Below are positions 15,001 to 28,416 of a DNA stretch of 64,000 nt, one piece after another. Source of the stretch: Bombus terrestris. Its lineage: Eukaryota > Arthropoda > Insecta > Hymenoptera > Apidae. The notes beneath the pieces were generated by a model that was given only the letters and a program-made list of their open reading frames with translations, did not search any database and was not told the DNA's origin. The first letter of the stretch is position 1. Each line of letters starts with the position of its first letter. Location: assembly GCF_910591885.1 (NCBI RefSeq), contig NW_025963552.1, positions 4,402,001-4,466,000 of the forward strand, read 5' to 3'. The position numbers were made by a program, and so were the translations under genes.

Positions 15001-17820
15001 CCTACTGACAAATGTTTACAGTTTATGAATACTTTCTCATAAATAGTACTATTTCCACATACTACAGTGCAATGTGATGTCCGAAATGGCTTACAAAATT
15101 AGGTAATAACACGAAATATCTGCTAGGCAATATAAGGTACTTGTATAGCCTGGAAATTGTGACCGTTGCTCGCTCGCTCCGCTCGCTCGTAAAAAATTAG
15201 TCCAACCTCATATCCGATCCAACACGTTCCCAAATTTGAAATAAGTCGCCTCCATATCGAATGACCAACGCAGACGGGATTGGTATTAGGTTAGGCTATA
15301 GTTTTCGAGCGAGCGCAGCGAGCGAGATACGCGTAAAGGTGTGTCGAAATCCAACGGTTTGGCACATACGGACATTGAAACATGCGCACCTGCCCGAGGA
15401 GCCGGAAGTCTTTATCCTATTGCATACTGACAAATGTTTACAGTTTATGAAGAGTTTCACATAAATAGTACTATTTCCACATACTACAGTGCAATGTGAT
15501 GTCCGAAATGGCTGACAAAATTAGGTAATAACACGAAATATATGCAAGGCAATATAAGGTATATGTATACCTTGGAAATTCTGATCGTTGCTCGCTCGCT
15601 CCGCTCGCTCGTAAAAATTTAGTCCAACCTCATATCCAATCCGACACGTTCCCAAATTTGAAATAAGTCGCCTCCATGACGAATGACTAACACAGACGGG
15701 ATTGGTTTTAGGTTAGGCTATAGTTTTCGAGCGAGCGCAGCCAGCGAGATACGCGTAAAGGTGTGTCAAAATCCAACGGTTTGGCACATACGTACATTGA
15801 AACATGCGCACCAGCCCGAGGAGCCGGAAGTCTTTATCCTATCGCCTACTGACAAATGTTTACAGTTTATGAATAGTTTCACATAAATAGTACTACTTCT
15901 ACATACTATAATGCAATGTGATGTCCGAAATGGCTGACAAAATTAGGTAATAACGCGAAATATATGCAAGGCAATATAAGGTATATGTATAGCTTGGAAA
16001 TTGTGACCGTTGCTCGCTCGCTCCGCTCGCTCGTAAGAAATTAGTCCAACCTCATATCCGATCCAACACGTTCCCAAATTTGAAATAAGTCGCCTCCATA
16101 TCGAATGACTAACACAGACGGGATTGGTTTTAGGTTAGGCTATAGTTTTCGAGCGAGCGCAGCGAGCGAGAGATGCGTAAAGGTGTGTCACAAACCAACG
16201 GTTTGGCACATACGGACATTGAAATATTCGAACCAGCCCGAGGAGCCGGAAGTCTTTATCCTATTGCCTACTGACAAATGTTTACAGTTTATGAATACTT
16301 TCACATAAATAGTACTATTTCCACATACTACAGTGCAATGTGATGTCCGAAATAGCTGACAAAATTAGGTAATAACACGAAATATCTGCTAGGCAATATA
16401 AGGTATATGTATAGCTTGGAAATTGTGACCGTTGCTCGCTCGCTCCGCTCGCTCGAAAAAAATGAGTCCAACCACACAACCGATCCGACACGTTCGCAAA
16501 TTCGAAATATCTCGCGACCATATCGAATAATGAACGCAAGATGGATTGGTTTTTGGTTAGGCTATAGTTTTCGAGCGAGCGCAGCGAGCGAGAGACGCGT
16601 AAACGTGTGTCACAATCCAAAGGTTTGGCACATACGGACATTGAAATATTCGCACCAGCCCGAGGAGCCGGAAGTCTTTATCCTATTGCCTACTGACAAA
16701 TGTTTACAGTTTATGAATACTTTCACATAAATAATACTATTTCCACATACTACAGTGCAATGTGATGTCCGAAATAGCTGACAAAATTAGGTAATAACAC
16801 GAAATATATGCAAGGCAATATAAGGTATATGTATAGCTTGGAAATTGTGACCGTTGCTCGCTCGCTCCGCTCGCTCGTAAGAAATTAGTCCAACCTCATA
16901 TCCGATCCAACACGTTCCCAAATTTGAAATAAGTCGCCTCCATATCGAATGACTAACACAGACGGGATTGATTTTAGGTTAGGCTACAGTTTTCGAGCGA
17001 GCGCAGCGAGCGAGATACGCGTAAAGGTGTGTCAAAATCCAACGGTTTGGCACATACGGACATTGAAACATGCGCACCAGCCCGAGGAGCCGGATGTCTT
17101 TATCCTATTGCCTACTGACAAATGTTTACAGTTTATGAATAGTTTCACATAAATAGTACTACTTCTACATACTACAATGCAATGTGATGTCCGAAATGGC
17201 TGACAAAATTAGGTAATAACGCGAAATATATGCAAGGCAATATAAGGTATATGTATAGCTTGGAAATTGTGACCGTTGCTCGCTCGCTCCGCTCGCTCGT
17301 AAAAATCTACTCCAACCACACAACCGATCCGACACGTTCGCAAATTCGAAATATCTCGCGACCATATCGAATAATGAACGCAAGATGGATTGGTTTTTGG
17401 TTAGGCTATAGTTTTCGAGCGAGCGCAGCGAGCGAGAGACGCGTAAACGTGTGTCACAATCCAAAGGTTTGGCACATACGGACATTGAAATATTCGCACC
17501 AGCCCGAGGAGCCGGAAGTCTTTATCCTATTGCCTACTGACAAATGTTTACAGTTTATGAATACTTTCACATAAATAATACTATTTCCACATACTACAGT
17601 GCAATGTGATGTCCGAAATAGCTGACAAAATTAGGTAATAACACGAAATATATGCAAGGCAATATAAGGTATATGTATACCTTGGAAATTGTGATCGTTG
17701 CTCGCTCGCTCCGCTCACTCGTAAAAATCTAGTCCAACCTCACAGCCGATCCGACACGTTCGCAAATTCGAAATATCTCGCGACCATTACGAATAATGAA
17801 CGCAAGATGAATTGGTTTTT

Positions 17821-19205
17821 GGTTAGGCTATAGTTTTCGAGCGAGCGCAGCGAGCGAGATACGCGTAAAGGTGTGTCGAAATCCAACGGTTTGGCACATA
17901 CGGACATTGAAACATGCGCACCAGCCCGAGGAGCCGGAAGTCTTTATCCTATTGCCTACTGACAAATGTTTACAGTTTATGAATACTTTCACATAAATAG
18001 TACTATTTCCACATACTACAGTGCAATGTGATGTCCGAAATGGCTTACAAAATTAGGTAATAACACGAAATATCTGCTAGGCAATATAAGGTATTTGTAT
18101 AGCCTGGAAATTGTGACCGTTGCTCGCTCGCTCCGCTCGCTCGTAAAAAATTAGTCCAACCTCATATCCGATCCAACACGTTCCCAAATTTAAAATAAGT
18201 CGCCTCCATATCGAATGACTAACACAGACGGGATTGGTATTAAGTTAGGCTATAGTTTTCGAGCGAGCGCAGCGAGCGAGATACGCGTAAAGGTGTGTCG
18301 AAATCCAACGGTTTGGCACATACGGACATTGAAACATGCGCACCAGCCCGAGGAGCCGGAAGTCTTTATCGTATTGCCTACTGACAAGTGTTTACAGTTT
18401 ATGAATAGTTTCACATAAATAGTACTATTTCCACATACTACAGTGCAATGTGATGTCCGAAATAGCTGACAAAATTAGGTAATAACACGAAATATCTGCT
18501 AGGCAATATAAGGTATATGTATAGCTTGGAAGTTGTGACCGTTGCTCGCACGCTCCGCTCGCTCGTAAAAAATGAGTCCAACCTCACAACCGATCCGACA
18601 CGTTCCCAAATTTGAAATAAGTCGCCTCCATATCGAATGACTAACACAGACGGGATTGGTTTTAGGTTAGGCTATAGTTTTCGAGCGAGCGCAGCGAGCG
18701 AGATACTCGTAAAGGTGTGTCAAAATCCAACGGTTTGGCACATACGGACATTGAAACATGCGCACCAGCCCGAGGAGCCGGAAGTCTTTATCCTATTGCC
18801 TACTGACAAATGTTTACAGTTTATGAATAGTTTCACATAAATAGTACTACTTCTACATACTACAATGCAATGTGATGTCCGAAATGGCTGACAAAATTAG
18901 GTAATAACGCGAAATATATGCAAGGCAATATAAGGTATATGTATAGCTTGGAAATTGTGACCGTTGCTCGCTCGCTCCGCTCGCTCGTAAAAATTTAGTC
19001 CAACCTCATATGCGATCCGACACGTTCCCAAATTTGAAATAAGTCGCCTCCATGACGAATGACTAACGCAAGAGGGATTGGTTTTAGGTTAGACTATAGT
19101 TTTCGAGCGAGCATGGCGAGCGAGGGACGCGCAGAGGTGTGTCACAATCGAACGGTGTGGCACATGGGGACATTGAAACATGCGCACCAGCCCGAGGAGC
19201 CGGAA
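17821..19205 (+). repeat. Segmental duplicate within the satellite, copy 1
   Basis: A block of just over three monomers that is nearly identical to the block lying exactly 8,000 bp downstream. Private variants are shared: a TTTAAAATAAGT at about 18,188, a GGAAGTTGTGACC at about 18,530, the GCTCGCACGCTCC variant, and an ATACTCGT at about 18,703. Similarity falls to the normal between-monomer level outside the block. This indicates a recent duplication by unequal exchange. Confidence 0.8.
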
Positions 19206-20315
19206 GTCTTTAATCTATTGCCTACTGACAAATGTTTACAGTTTATGAATACTTTCACATAAATAGTACTATTTCCACATACTACAGTGCAATGTGATGT
19301 CCGAAATAGCTGACAAAATTGGGTTATAACACGAAATATCTGCTAGGCAATATAAGGTATATGTATAGCTTGGAAATTGTGACCGTTGCTTGCTCGCTCC
19401 GCTCGCTCGTAAAAAATTAGTCCAACCTCACAACCGATCCGACACGTTCCCAAATTTGAAATAAGTCGCCTCCATATCGAATGACTAACACAGACGGGAT
19501 TTGTTTTAGGTTAGGCTATAGTTTTCGAGCGAGCGCAGCGAGCGAGATACGCGTAAAGGTGTGCCAAAACCCAACGGTTTGGCACATACGGACATTGAAA
19601 CATGCGCACCAGCCCGAGGAGCCGGAAGTCTTTATCCTATTGCCTACTGACAAATGATTACAGTTTATGAATACTTTCACATAAATAGTACTATTTCCAC
19701 ATACTACAGTGCAATGTGATGTCCGAAATGGCTTACAAAATTAGGTAATAACACGAAACATCTGCTAGGCAATATAAGGTATTTGTATAGCCTGGAAATT
19801 GTGACCGTTGCTCGCTCGCTCGTAAAAAATTAGTCCAACCTCACATCCGATACGACACGTTCCCAAATTTGAAATAAGTCGCCTCCATATCGTATGACTA
19901 ACACAGACGGGATTGGTTTTAGGTTAGGCTATAGTTTTCGAGCGAGCGCAGCGAGCGAGATACGCGTAAAGGTGTGTCAAAATCCAACGGTGTGGCACAT
20001 GGGGACATTGAAACATGCGCACCAGCCCGAGGAGCCGGAAGTCTTTATCCTATTGCCTACTGACAAATGTTTACAGTTTATGAATAGTTTGACATAAATA
20101 GTACTACTTCTACATACTACAATGCAATGTGATGTCCGAAATGGCTGACAAAATTAGGTAATAACGCGAAATATATGCAAGGCAATATAAGGTATATGTA
20201 TAGCTTGGAAATTGTGACCGTTGCTCGCTCGCTCCGCTCGCTCGTAAAAATTTAGTCCAACCTCATATCCGATCCGACACGTTCCCAAATTTGAAATAAG
20301 TCGCCTCCATGACGA
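19059..20315 (+). repeat. Three-monomer higher-order unit, copy 1 (1,257 bp)
   Basis: Three consecutive monomers repeated at once as a 1,257-bp block. Diagnostic shared variants are TTTAATCTATTG in the first monomer, GTGCCAAAA and AAATGATTACAG in the second, and a 9-bp deletion in the GCTC tract near 19,813. Confidence 0.8.
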
Positions 20316-21572
20316 ATGACTAACGCAAGAGGGATTGGTTTTAGGTTAGACTATAGTTTTCGAGCGAGCATGGCGAGCGAGGGACGCGCAGAGGTGTGTC
20401 ACAATCGAACGGTGTGGCACATGGGGACATTGAAACATGCGCACCAGCCCGAGGAGCCGGAAGTCTTTAATCTATTGCCTACTGACAAATGTTTACAGTT
20501 TATGAATACTTTCACATAAATAGTACTATTTCCACATACTACAGTGCAATGTGATGTCCGAAATAGCTGACAAAATTAGGTAATAACACGAAATATCTGC
20601 TAGGCAATATAAGGTATATGTATAGCTTGGAAATTGTGACCGTTGCTCGCTCGCTCCGCTCGCTCGTAAAAAATTAGTCCAACCTCACAACCGATCCGAC
20701 ACGTTCCCAAATTTGAAATAAGTCGCCTCCATATCGAATGACTAACACAGACGGGATTGGTTTTAGGTTAGGCTATAGTTTTCGAGCGAGCGCAGCGAGC
20801 GAGATACGCGTAAAGGTGTGCCAAAATCCAACGGTTTGGCACATACGGACATTGAAACATGCGCACCAGCCCGAGGAGCCGGAAGTCTTTATCCTATTGC
20901 CTACTGACAAATGATTACAGTTTATGAATACTTTCACATAAATAGTACTATTTCCACATACTACAGTGCAATGTGATGTCCGAAATGGCTTACAAAATTA
21001 GGTAATAACACGAAACATCTGCTAGGCAATATAAGGTATTTGTATAGCCTGGAAATTGTGACCGTTGCTCGCTCGCTCGTAAAAAATTAGTCCAACCTCA
21101 CATCCGATACGACACGTTCCCAAATTTGAAATAAGTCGCCTCCATATCGAATGACTAACACAGACGGGATTGGTTTTAGGTTAGGCTATAGTTTTCGAGC
21201 GAGCGCAGCGAGCGAGATACGCGTAAAGGTGTGTCAAAATCCAACGGTGTGGCACATGGGGACATTGAAACATGCGCACCAGCCCGAGGAGCCGGAAGTC
21301 TTTATCATATTGCATACTGACAAATGTTTACAGTTTATGAAGAGTTTCACATAAATAGTACTATTTCCACATACTACAGTGCAATGTGATGTCCGAAATA
21401 GCTGTCAAAATTAGGTAATAACACGAAATATCTGCTAGGCAATATAAGGTATATGTATAGCTTGGAAATTGTGACCGTTGCTCGCACGCTCCGCTCGCTC
21501 GTAAAAAATGAGTCCAACCTCACAACCGATCCGACACGTTCCCAAATTTGAAATAAGTCGCCTCCATATCGA
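20316..21572 (+). repeat. Three-monomer higher-order unit, copy 2 (1,257 bp)
   Basis: Direct tandem copy of the preceding three-monomer block, with the same 9-bp GCTC-tract deletion near 21,069 and the same AAATGATTACAG variant. The third monomer diverges from copy 1 after about 21,297, where it changes to another monomer subtype. Confidence 0.78.
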
Positions 21573-24500
21573 ATGACTAACACAGACGGGATTGATTTTA
21601 GGTTAGGCTATAGTTTTCGAGCGAGCGCAGCGAGCGAGAGACGCGTAATGGTGTGTCACAAACGAACGGTTTGGCACATACGGAAATTGAAACATTCGCA
21701 CCAGCCAGAGGAGCCGGAAGTATTTATCCTGTTGCCAACTGACAAATGTTTACAGTTTATGAATTCTTTCACATAAATAATACTATTTTCACATACTACA
21801 GTGCAATGTGATGTCCGAAATAGCTGACAAAATTAGGTAATAACACGAAATATATGCAAGGCAATATAAGATATATGTATACCTTGGAAATTCTGATCGT
21901 TGCTCGCTCGCTCCGCTCGCTCGTAAAAATTTAGTCCAACCTCATATCCGATCCGACACGTTCCCAAATTTGAAATAAGTCGCCTCCATGACGAATGACT
22001 AACGCAAGAGGGATTGGTTTTAGGTTAGACTATAGTTTTCGAGCGAGCATAGCGAGCGAGGGACGCGCAGAGGTGTGTCACAATCGAACGGTGTGACACA
22101 TGGGGACATTGAAACATGCGCACCAGCCCGAGGAGCCGGAAGTCTTTATCATATTGCATACTGACAAATGTTTACAGTTTATGAAGAGTTTCACATAAAT
22201 AGTACTATTTCCACATACTACAGTGCAATGTGATGTCCGAAATAGCTGACAAAATTAGGTAATAACACGAAATATCTGCTAGGCAATATAAGGTATATGT
22301 ATAGCTTGGAAATTGTGACCGTTGCTCGCTCGCTCCGCCCGCTCGTAAAAAATTAGTCCAACCTCACATCCGATTCGACACGTTCCCAAATTTGAAATAA
22401 GTCGCATCCATATCGAATGACTAACACAGACGGGATTGGTTTTAGGTTAGGCTATAGTTTTCGAGCGAGCGCAGCGAGCGAGATACGCGTAAAGGTGTGT
22501 CGAAATACAACGGTTTGGCACATACGGACATTGAAACATGCGCACCAGCCCGAGGAGCCGGAAGTCTTTATCCTATTGCATACTGACAAATGTTTGCAGT
22601 TTATGAAGAGTTTCACATAAATAGTACTAGTTCCACATACTACAGTGCAATGTGATGTCCGAAATAGCTGACAAAATTAGGTAATAACACGAAATATATG
22701 CAAGGCAATATAAGGTATATGTATACCTTGGAAATTCTGATCGTTGCTCGCTCGCTCCGCTCGCTCGCAAAAATTTAGTCCAACCTCATATCCGATCCGA
22801 CACGTTCCCAAATTTGAAATAAGTCGCCTCCATGACGAATGACTAACGCAAGAGGGATTGGTTTTAGGTTAGACTATAGTTTTCGAGCGAGCATGGCGAG
22901 CGAGGGACGCGCAGAGGTGTGTCACAATCGAACGGTGTGGCACATGGGGACATTGAAACATGCGCACCAGCCCGAGGAGCCGGAAGTCTTTATCATACTG
23001 CATACTGACAAATGTTTACAGTTTATGAAGAGTTTCACATAAATAGTACTATTTCCACATACTACAGTGCAATGTGATGTCCGAAATAGCTGACAAAATT
23101 AGGTAATAACACGAAATATCTGCTAGGCAATATAAGGTATATGTATAGCTTGGAAATTGTGACCGTTGCTCGCTCGCTCCGCTCGCTCGTAACAAATTAG
23201 TCCAACCTCATATCCGATACGACACGTTCCCAAATTTGAAATAAGTCGCCTCCATATCGAATGACTAACACAGACGGGATTGGTTTTAGGTTAGGTTATA
23301 GTTTTCGAGCGAGCGCAGCGAGCGAGATACGCGTAAAGGTGTGTCAAAATCCAACGGTTTGGCACATACGTACATTGAAACATGCGCACCAGCCCGAGGA
23401 GCCGGAAGTCTTTATCCTATTGCCTACTGACAAATGATTACAGTTTATGAATAGTTTCACATAAATAGTACTACTTCTACATACTATAATGCAATGTGAT
23501 GTCCGAAATGGCAGACAAAATTAGGTAATAACGCGAAATATATGCAAGGCAATATAAAGTATATGTATAGCTTGGAAATTGTGACCGTTGCTCGCTCGCT
23601 CCGCTCGCTCGTAAGAAATTAGTCCAACCTCATATCCGATCCAACACGTTCCCAAATTTGAAATAAGTCGCCTCCATATCGAATGACTAACACAGACGGG
23701 ATTGGTTTTAGGTTAGGCTATAGTTTTCGAGCGAGCGCAGCGAGCGAGATATGCGTAAAGGTGTGTCACAAACCAACGGTTTGGCACATACGGACATTGA
23801 AACATGCGCACCAGCCCAAGGAGCCGGAAGTCTTTATCCTATTGCCTACTGACAAATGTTTACAGTTTATGAATACTTTCACATAAATAGTACTATTTCC
23901 ACATACTACAGTGCAATGTGATGTCCGAAATAGCTGACAAAATTAGGTAATAACAGGAAATATCTGCTAGGCAATATATGGTATATGTATAGCTTGGAAA
24001 TTGTGACCGTTGCTCGCACGCTCCGCTCGCTCGTAAAAAATGAGTCCAACCTCACAACCGATCCGACACGTTCCCAAATTTGAAATAAGTCGCCTCCATA
24101 TCGAATGACTAACACAGACGGGATTGGTTTTAGGTTAGGCTATAGTTTTCGAGCGAGCGCAGCGAGCGAGATACGCGTAAAGGTGTGTCAAAATCCAACG
24201 GTTTGGCACATACGGACATTGAAACATGCGCACCAGCCCGAGGAGCCGGAAGTCTTTATCCTATTGCCTACGGACAAATGTTTACAGTTTATGAATAGTT
24301 TCACATAAATAGTACTACTTCTACATACTACAATGCAATGTGATGTCCGAAATGGCTGACAAAATTAGGTAATAACGCGATATATATGCAAGGCAATATA
24401 AGATATATGTATAGCTTGGAAATTGTGACCGTTGCTCGCTCGCTCCGCTCGCTCGTAAAAATCTAGTCCAACCACACAACCGATCCGACACGTTCGCAAA

Positions 24501-25820
24501 TTCGAAATATCTCGCGACCATATCGAATAATGAACGCAAGATGGATTGGTTTTTGGTTAGGCTATAGTTTTCGAGCGAGCGCAGCGAGCGAGAGACGCGT
24601 AAACGTGTGTCACAATCCAAAGGTTTGGCACATACGGACATTGAAATATTCGCACCAGCCCGAGGAGCCGGAAGTCTTTATCCTATTGCCTACTGACAAA
24701 TGTTTACAGTTTATGAATACTTTCACATAAATAATACTATTTCCACATACTACAGTGCAGTGTGATGTCCGAAATAGCTGACAAAATTAGGTAATAACAC
24801 GAAATATATGCAAGGCAATATAAGGTATATGTATACCTTGGAAATTCTGATCGTTGCTCGCTCGCTCCGCTCGCTCGTAAAAATTTAGTCCAACCTCATA
24901 TCCGATCCGACACGTTCCCAAATTTGAAATAAGTCGCCTCCATGACGAATGACTAACGCAAGAGGGATTGGTTTTAGGTTAGACTATAGTTTTCGAGCGA
25001 GCATGGCGAGCGAGGGACGCGCAGAGGTGTGTCACAATCGAACGGTGTGGCACATGGGGACATTGAAACATGCGCACCAGCCCGAGGAGCCGGAAGTCTT
25101 TATCATATTGTATACTGACAAATGTTTACAGTTTATGAATACTTTCACATAAATAATACTATTTCCACATACTACAGTGCAATGTGATGTCCGAAATAGC
25201 TGACAAAAATAGGTAATAACACGAAATATATGCAAGGCAATATAAGGTATATGTATACCTTGGAAATTCTGATCGTTGCTCGCTCGCTCCGCTCGCTCGT
25301 AAAAATTTAGTCCAACCTCATATCCGATCCGACACGTTCCCAAATTTGAAATAAGTCGCCTCCATGACGAATGACTAACGCAGGAGGGATTGGTTTTAGG
25401 TTAGGCTATAGTTTTCGAGCGAGCGCAGCGAGCGAGATACGCGTAAAGGTGTGTCAAAATCCAACGGTTTGGCACATACGTACATTGAAACATGCGCACC
25501 AGCCCGAGGAGCCGGAAGTCTTTATCCTATTGCCTACTGACAAATGTTTACAGTTTATGAATACTTTCACATAAGTAGTACTATTTCCACATACTACAGT
25601 GCAATGTGATGTCCGAAATGGCTTACAAAATTAGGTAATAACACGAAACATCTGCTAGGCAATATAAGGTATTTGTATAGCCTGGAAATTGTGACCGTTG
25701 CTCGCTCGCTCCGCTCGCTCGTAAAAAATTAGTCCAACCTCATATCCGATCCAACACGTTCCCAAATTTGAAATATGTCGCCTCCATATCGAATGACTAT
25801 CACAGACGGGATTGGTATTA

Positions 25821-27205
25821 GGTTAGGCTATAGTTTTCGAGCGAGCGCAGCGAGCGAGATACGCGTAAAGGTGTGTCGAAATCCAACGGTTTGGCACATA
25901 CGGACATTGAAACATGCGCACCAGCCCGAGGAGCCGGAAGTCTTTATCCTATTGCCTACTGACAAATGTTTACAGTTTATGAATACTTTCACATAAATAG
26001 TACTATTTCCACATACTACAGTGCAATGTGATGTCCGAAATGGCTTACAAAATTAGGTAATAACACGAAATATCTGCTAGGCAATATAAGGTATTTGTAT
26101 AGCCTGGAAATTGTGACCGTTGCTCGCTCGCTCCGCTCGCTCGTAAAAAATTAGTCCAACCTCATATCCGATCCAACACGTTCCCAAATTTAAAATAAGT
26201 CGCCTCCATATCGAATGACTAACACAGACGGGATTGGTATTAGGTTAGGCTATAGTTTTCGAGCGAGCGCAGCGAGCGAGATACGCGTAAAGGTGTGTCG
26301 AAATCCAACGGTTTGGCACATACGGACATTGAAACATGCGCACCAGCCCGAGGAGCCGGAAGTCTTTATCCTATTGCCTACTGACAAATGTTTACAGTTT
26401 ATGAATAGTTTCACATAAATAGTACTATTTCCACATACTACAGTGCAATGTGATGTCCGAAATAGCTGACAAAATTAGGTAATAACACGAAATATCTGCT
26501 AGGCAATATAAGGTATATGTATAGCTTGGAAGTTGTGACCGTTGCTCGCACGCTCCGCTCGCTCGTAAAAAATGAGTCCAACCTCACAACCGATCCGACA
26601 CGTTCCCAAATTTGAAATAAGTCGCCTCCATATCGAATGACTAACACAGACGGGATTGGTTTTAGGTTAGGCTATAGTTTTCGAGCGAGCGCAGCGAGCG
26701 AGATACTCGTAAAGGTGTGTCAAAATCCAACGGTTTGGCACATACGGACATTGAAACATGCGCACCAGCCCGAGGAGCCGGAAGTCTTTATCCTATTGCC
26801 TACTGACAAATGTTTACAGTTTATGAATAGTTTCACATAAATAGTACTACTTCTACATACTACAATGCAATGTGATGTCCGAAATGGCTGACAAAATTAG
26901 GTAATAACGCGAAATATATGCAAGGCAATATAAGGTACATGTATAGCTTGGAAATTGTGACCGTTGCTCGCTCGCTCCGCTCGCTCGTAAAAATTTAGTC
27001 CAACCTCATATCCGATCCGACACGTTCCCAAATTTGAAATAAGTCGCCTCCATGACGAATGACTAACGCAGGAGGGATTGGTTTTAGGTTAGACTATAGT
27101 TTTCGAGCGAGCATGGCGAGCGAGGGACGCGCAGAGGTGTGTCACAATCGAACGGTGTGGCACATGGGGACATTGAAACATGCGCACCAGCCCGAGGAGC
27201 CGGAA
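25821..27205 (+). repeat. Segmental duplicate within the satellite, copy 2
   Basis: Partner of the block 8,000 bp upstream, with the same private variants in the same order. A few differences were seen, for example the unmutated GGTTAGG where copy 1 has AAGTTAGG, and GCAGGAGGG where copy 1 has GCAAGAGGG. Confidence 0.8.
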
Positions 27206-28294
27206 GTCTTTATCATATTGCATACTGACAAATGTTTACAGTTTATGAAGAGTTTCACATAAATAGTACTATTTCCACATACTACAGTGCAATGTGATGT
27301 CCGAAATAGCTGACAAAATTAGGTAATAACACGAAATATCTGGTAGGCAATATAAGGTATATGTATAGCTTGGAAATTGTGACCGTTGCTCGCACGCTCC
27401 GCTCGCTCGTAAAAAATGAGTCCAACCTCACAACCGATCCGACACGTTCCCAAATTTGAAATAAGTCGCCTCCATATCGAATGACTAACACAGACGGGAT
27501 TGGTTTTGGGTTAGGCTATAGTTTTCGAGCGAGCGCAGCGAGCGAGATACGCGTAAAGGTGTGTCAAAATCCAACGGTTTGGCACATACGGACATTGAAA
27601 CATGCGCACCAGCCCGAGGAGCCGGAAGTCTTTATCCTATTGCCTACTGACAAATGTTTACAGTTTATGAATAGTTTCACATAAATAGTACTACTTCTAC
27701 ATACTACAATGCAATGTGATGTCCGAAATGGCTGACAAAATTAGGTAATAACGCGAAATATATGCAAGGCAATATAAGGTATATGTATAGCTTGGAAATT
27801 GTGACCGTTGCTCGCTCGCTCCGCTCGCTCGCAAAAATCTAGTCCAACCACACAACCGATCCGACACGTTCGCAAATTCGAAATATCTCGCGACCATATC
27901 GAATAATGAACGCAAGATGGATTGGTTTTTGGTTAGGCTATAGTTTTCGAGCGAGCGCAGCGAGCGAGAGACGCGTAATGGTGTGTCACAAACGAACGGT
28001 TTGGCACATACGGACATTGAAACATTCGCACCAGCCCGAGGAGCCGGAACTCTTTATCCAATGGCCTACTGACAAATGTTTACAGTTTATGAATAGTTTC
28101 ACATAAATAGTACTATTTCCACATAGTACAGTGCAATGTGATGTCCGAAATGGCTGACCAAATTAGGTAATAACACGAAATGTATGCAAGGCAATATAAG
28201 GTATATGTATACCTTGCAAATTGTGATCGTTGCTCACTCGCTCCGCTCGCTCGTAAAAATTTATTCCTACCTCACATACGATCCGACACGTTCC

Positions 28295-28298
<4 letters not shown>

Positions 28299-28338
<40 letters not shown>

Positions 28339-28416
28339 GTAAAAAACTAATAGAATAAATATCTATAATCAAATAATAAATTTTTATATAAAATATTTTA
28401 TTTCTAATAAATTTAA
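28299..28416. repeat. (TA)n tract and AT-rich leader at the left NUMT border
   Basis: A run of about 18 TA dinucleotides directly abuts the truncated last satellite monomer. It is followed by about 80 bp of AT-rich DNA up to the nad2 start. In most insects this side of nad2 carries trnI, trnQ and trnM; I see no cloverleaf with those anticodons here. The tract may be mitochondrial control-region sequence or microsatellite growth after insertion. Confidence 0.75.

Larger units (their letters stand above)
1..28299 (+). repeat. 422-bp satellite DNA array (about 67 monomers)
   Basis: Head-to-tail tandem repeat with a period of about 422 bp. Some monomers are 3-9 bp shorter. There are no unique islands. 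Each monomer contains a GAGC-rich tract (GAGCGAGCGCAGCGAGCGAG, e.g. 115-134), a TTAGGTTAGG telomere-like dimer just upstream of it, and about 265 bp downstream an inverted GCTC-rich tract (GCTCGCTCGCTCCGCTCGCT). Two monomer families alternate irregularly. One has CCCAAATTTGAAATAAGTCG followed by ACACAGACGGGATTGG. The other has GCAAATTCGAAATATCTCGC followed by ATGAACGCAAGATGG and TTTTTGGTTAGG. A third subtype carries GAGCATGGCGAGCGAGGG. Most monomers keep an open 67-codon frame, which I attribute to homogenisation. The array stops mid-monomer at 28,299. Confidence 0.97.

Noticed and set aside
70..28106. The many 66-69-codon and 103-114-codon frames on both strands of the 422-bp array as protein genes
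   Set aside because: They recur once per monomer, overlap each other on opposite strands, run through a low-complexity GAGC tract, and show no recognisable domain. They are repeats of one sequence, not a gene family.
1..28299. A CRISPR-like array of repeats and spacers
   Set aside because: The period is 422 bp with the whole monomer conserved. There are no short direct repeats with unique spacers, and the context is eukaryotic.
28299..28416. trnI, trnQ or trnM hidden before nad2
   Set aside because: No GAT, TTG or CAT anticodon loop with a pairing stem and acceptor could be found in this 118-bp stretch.
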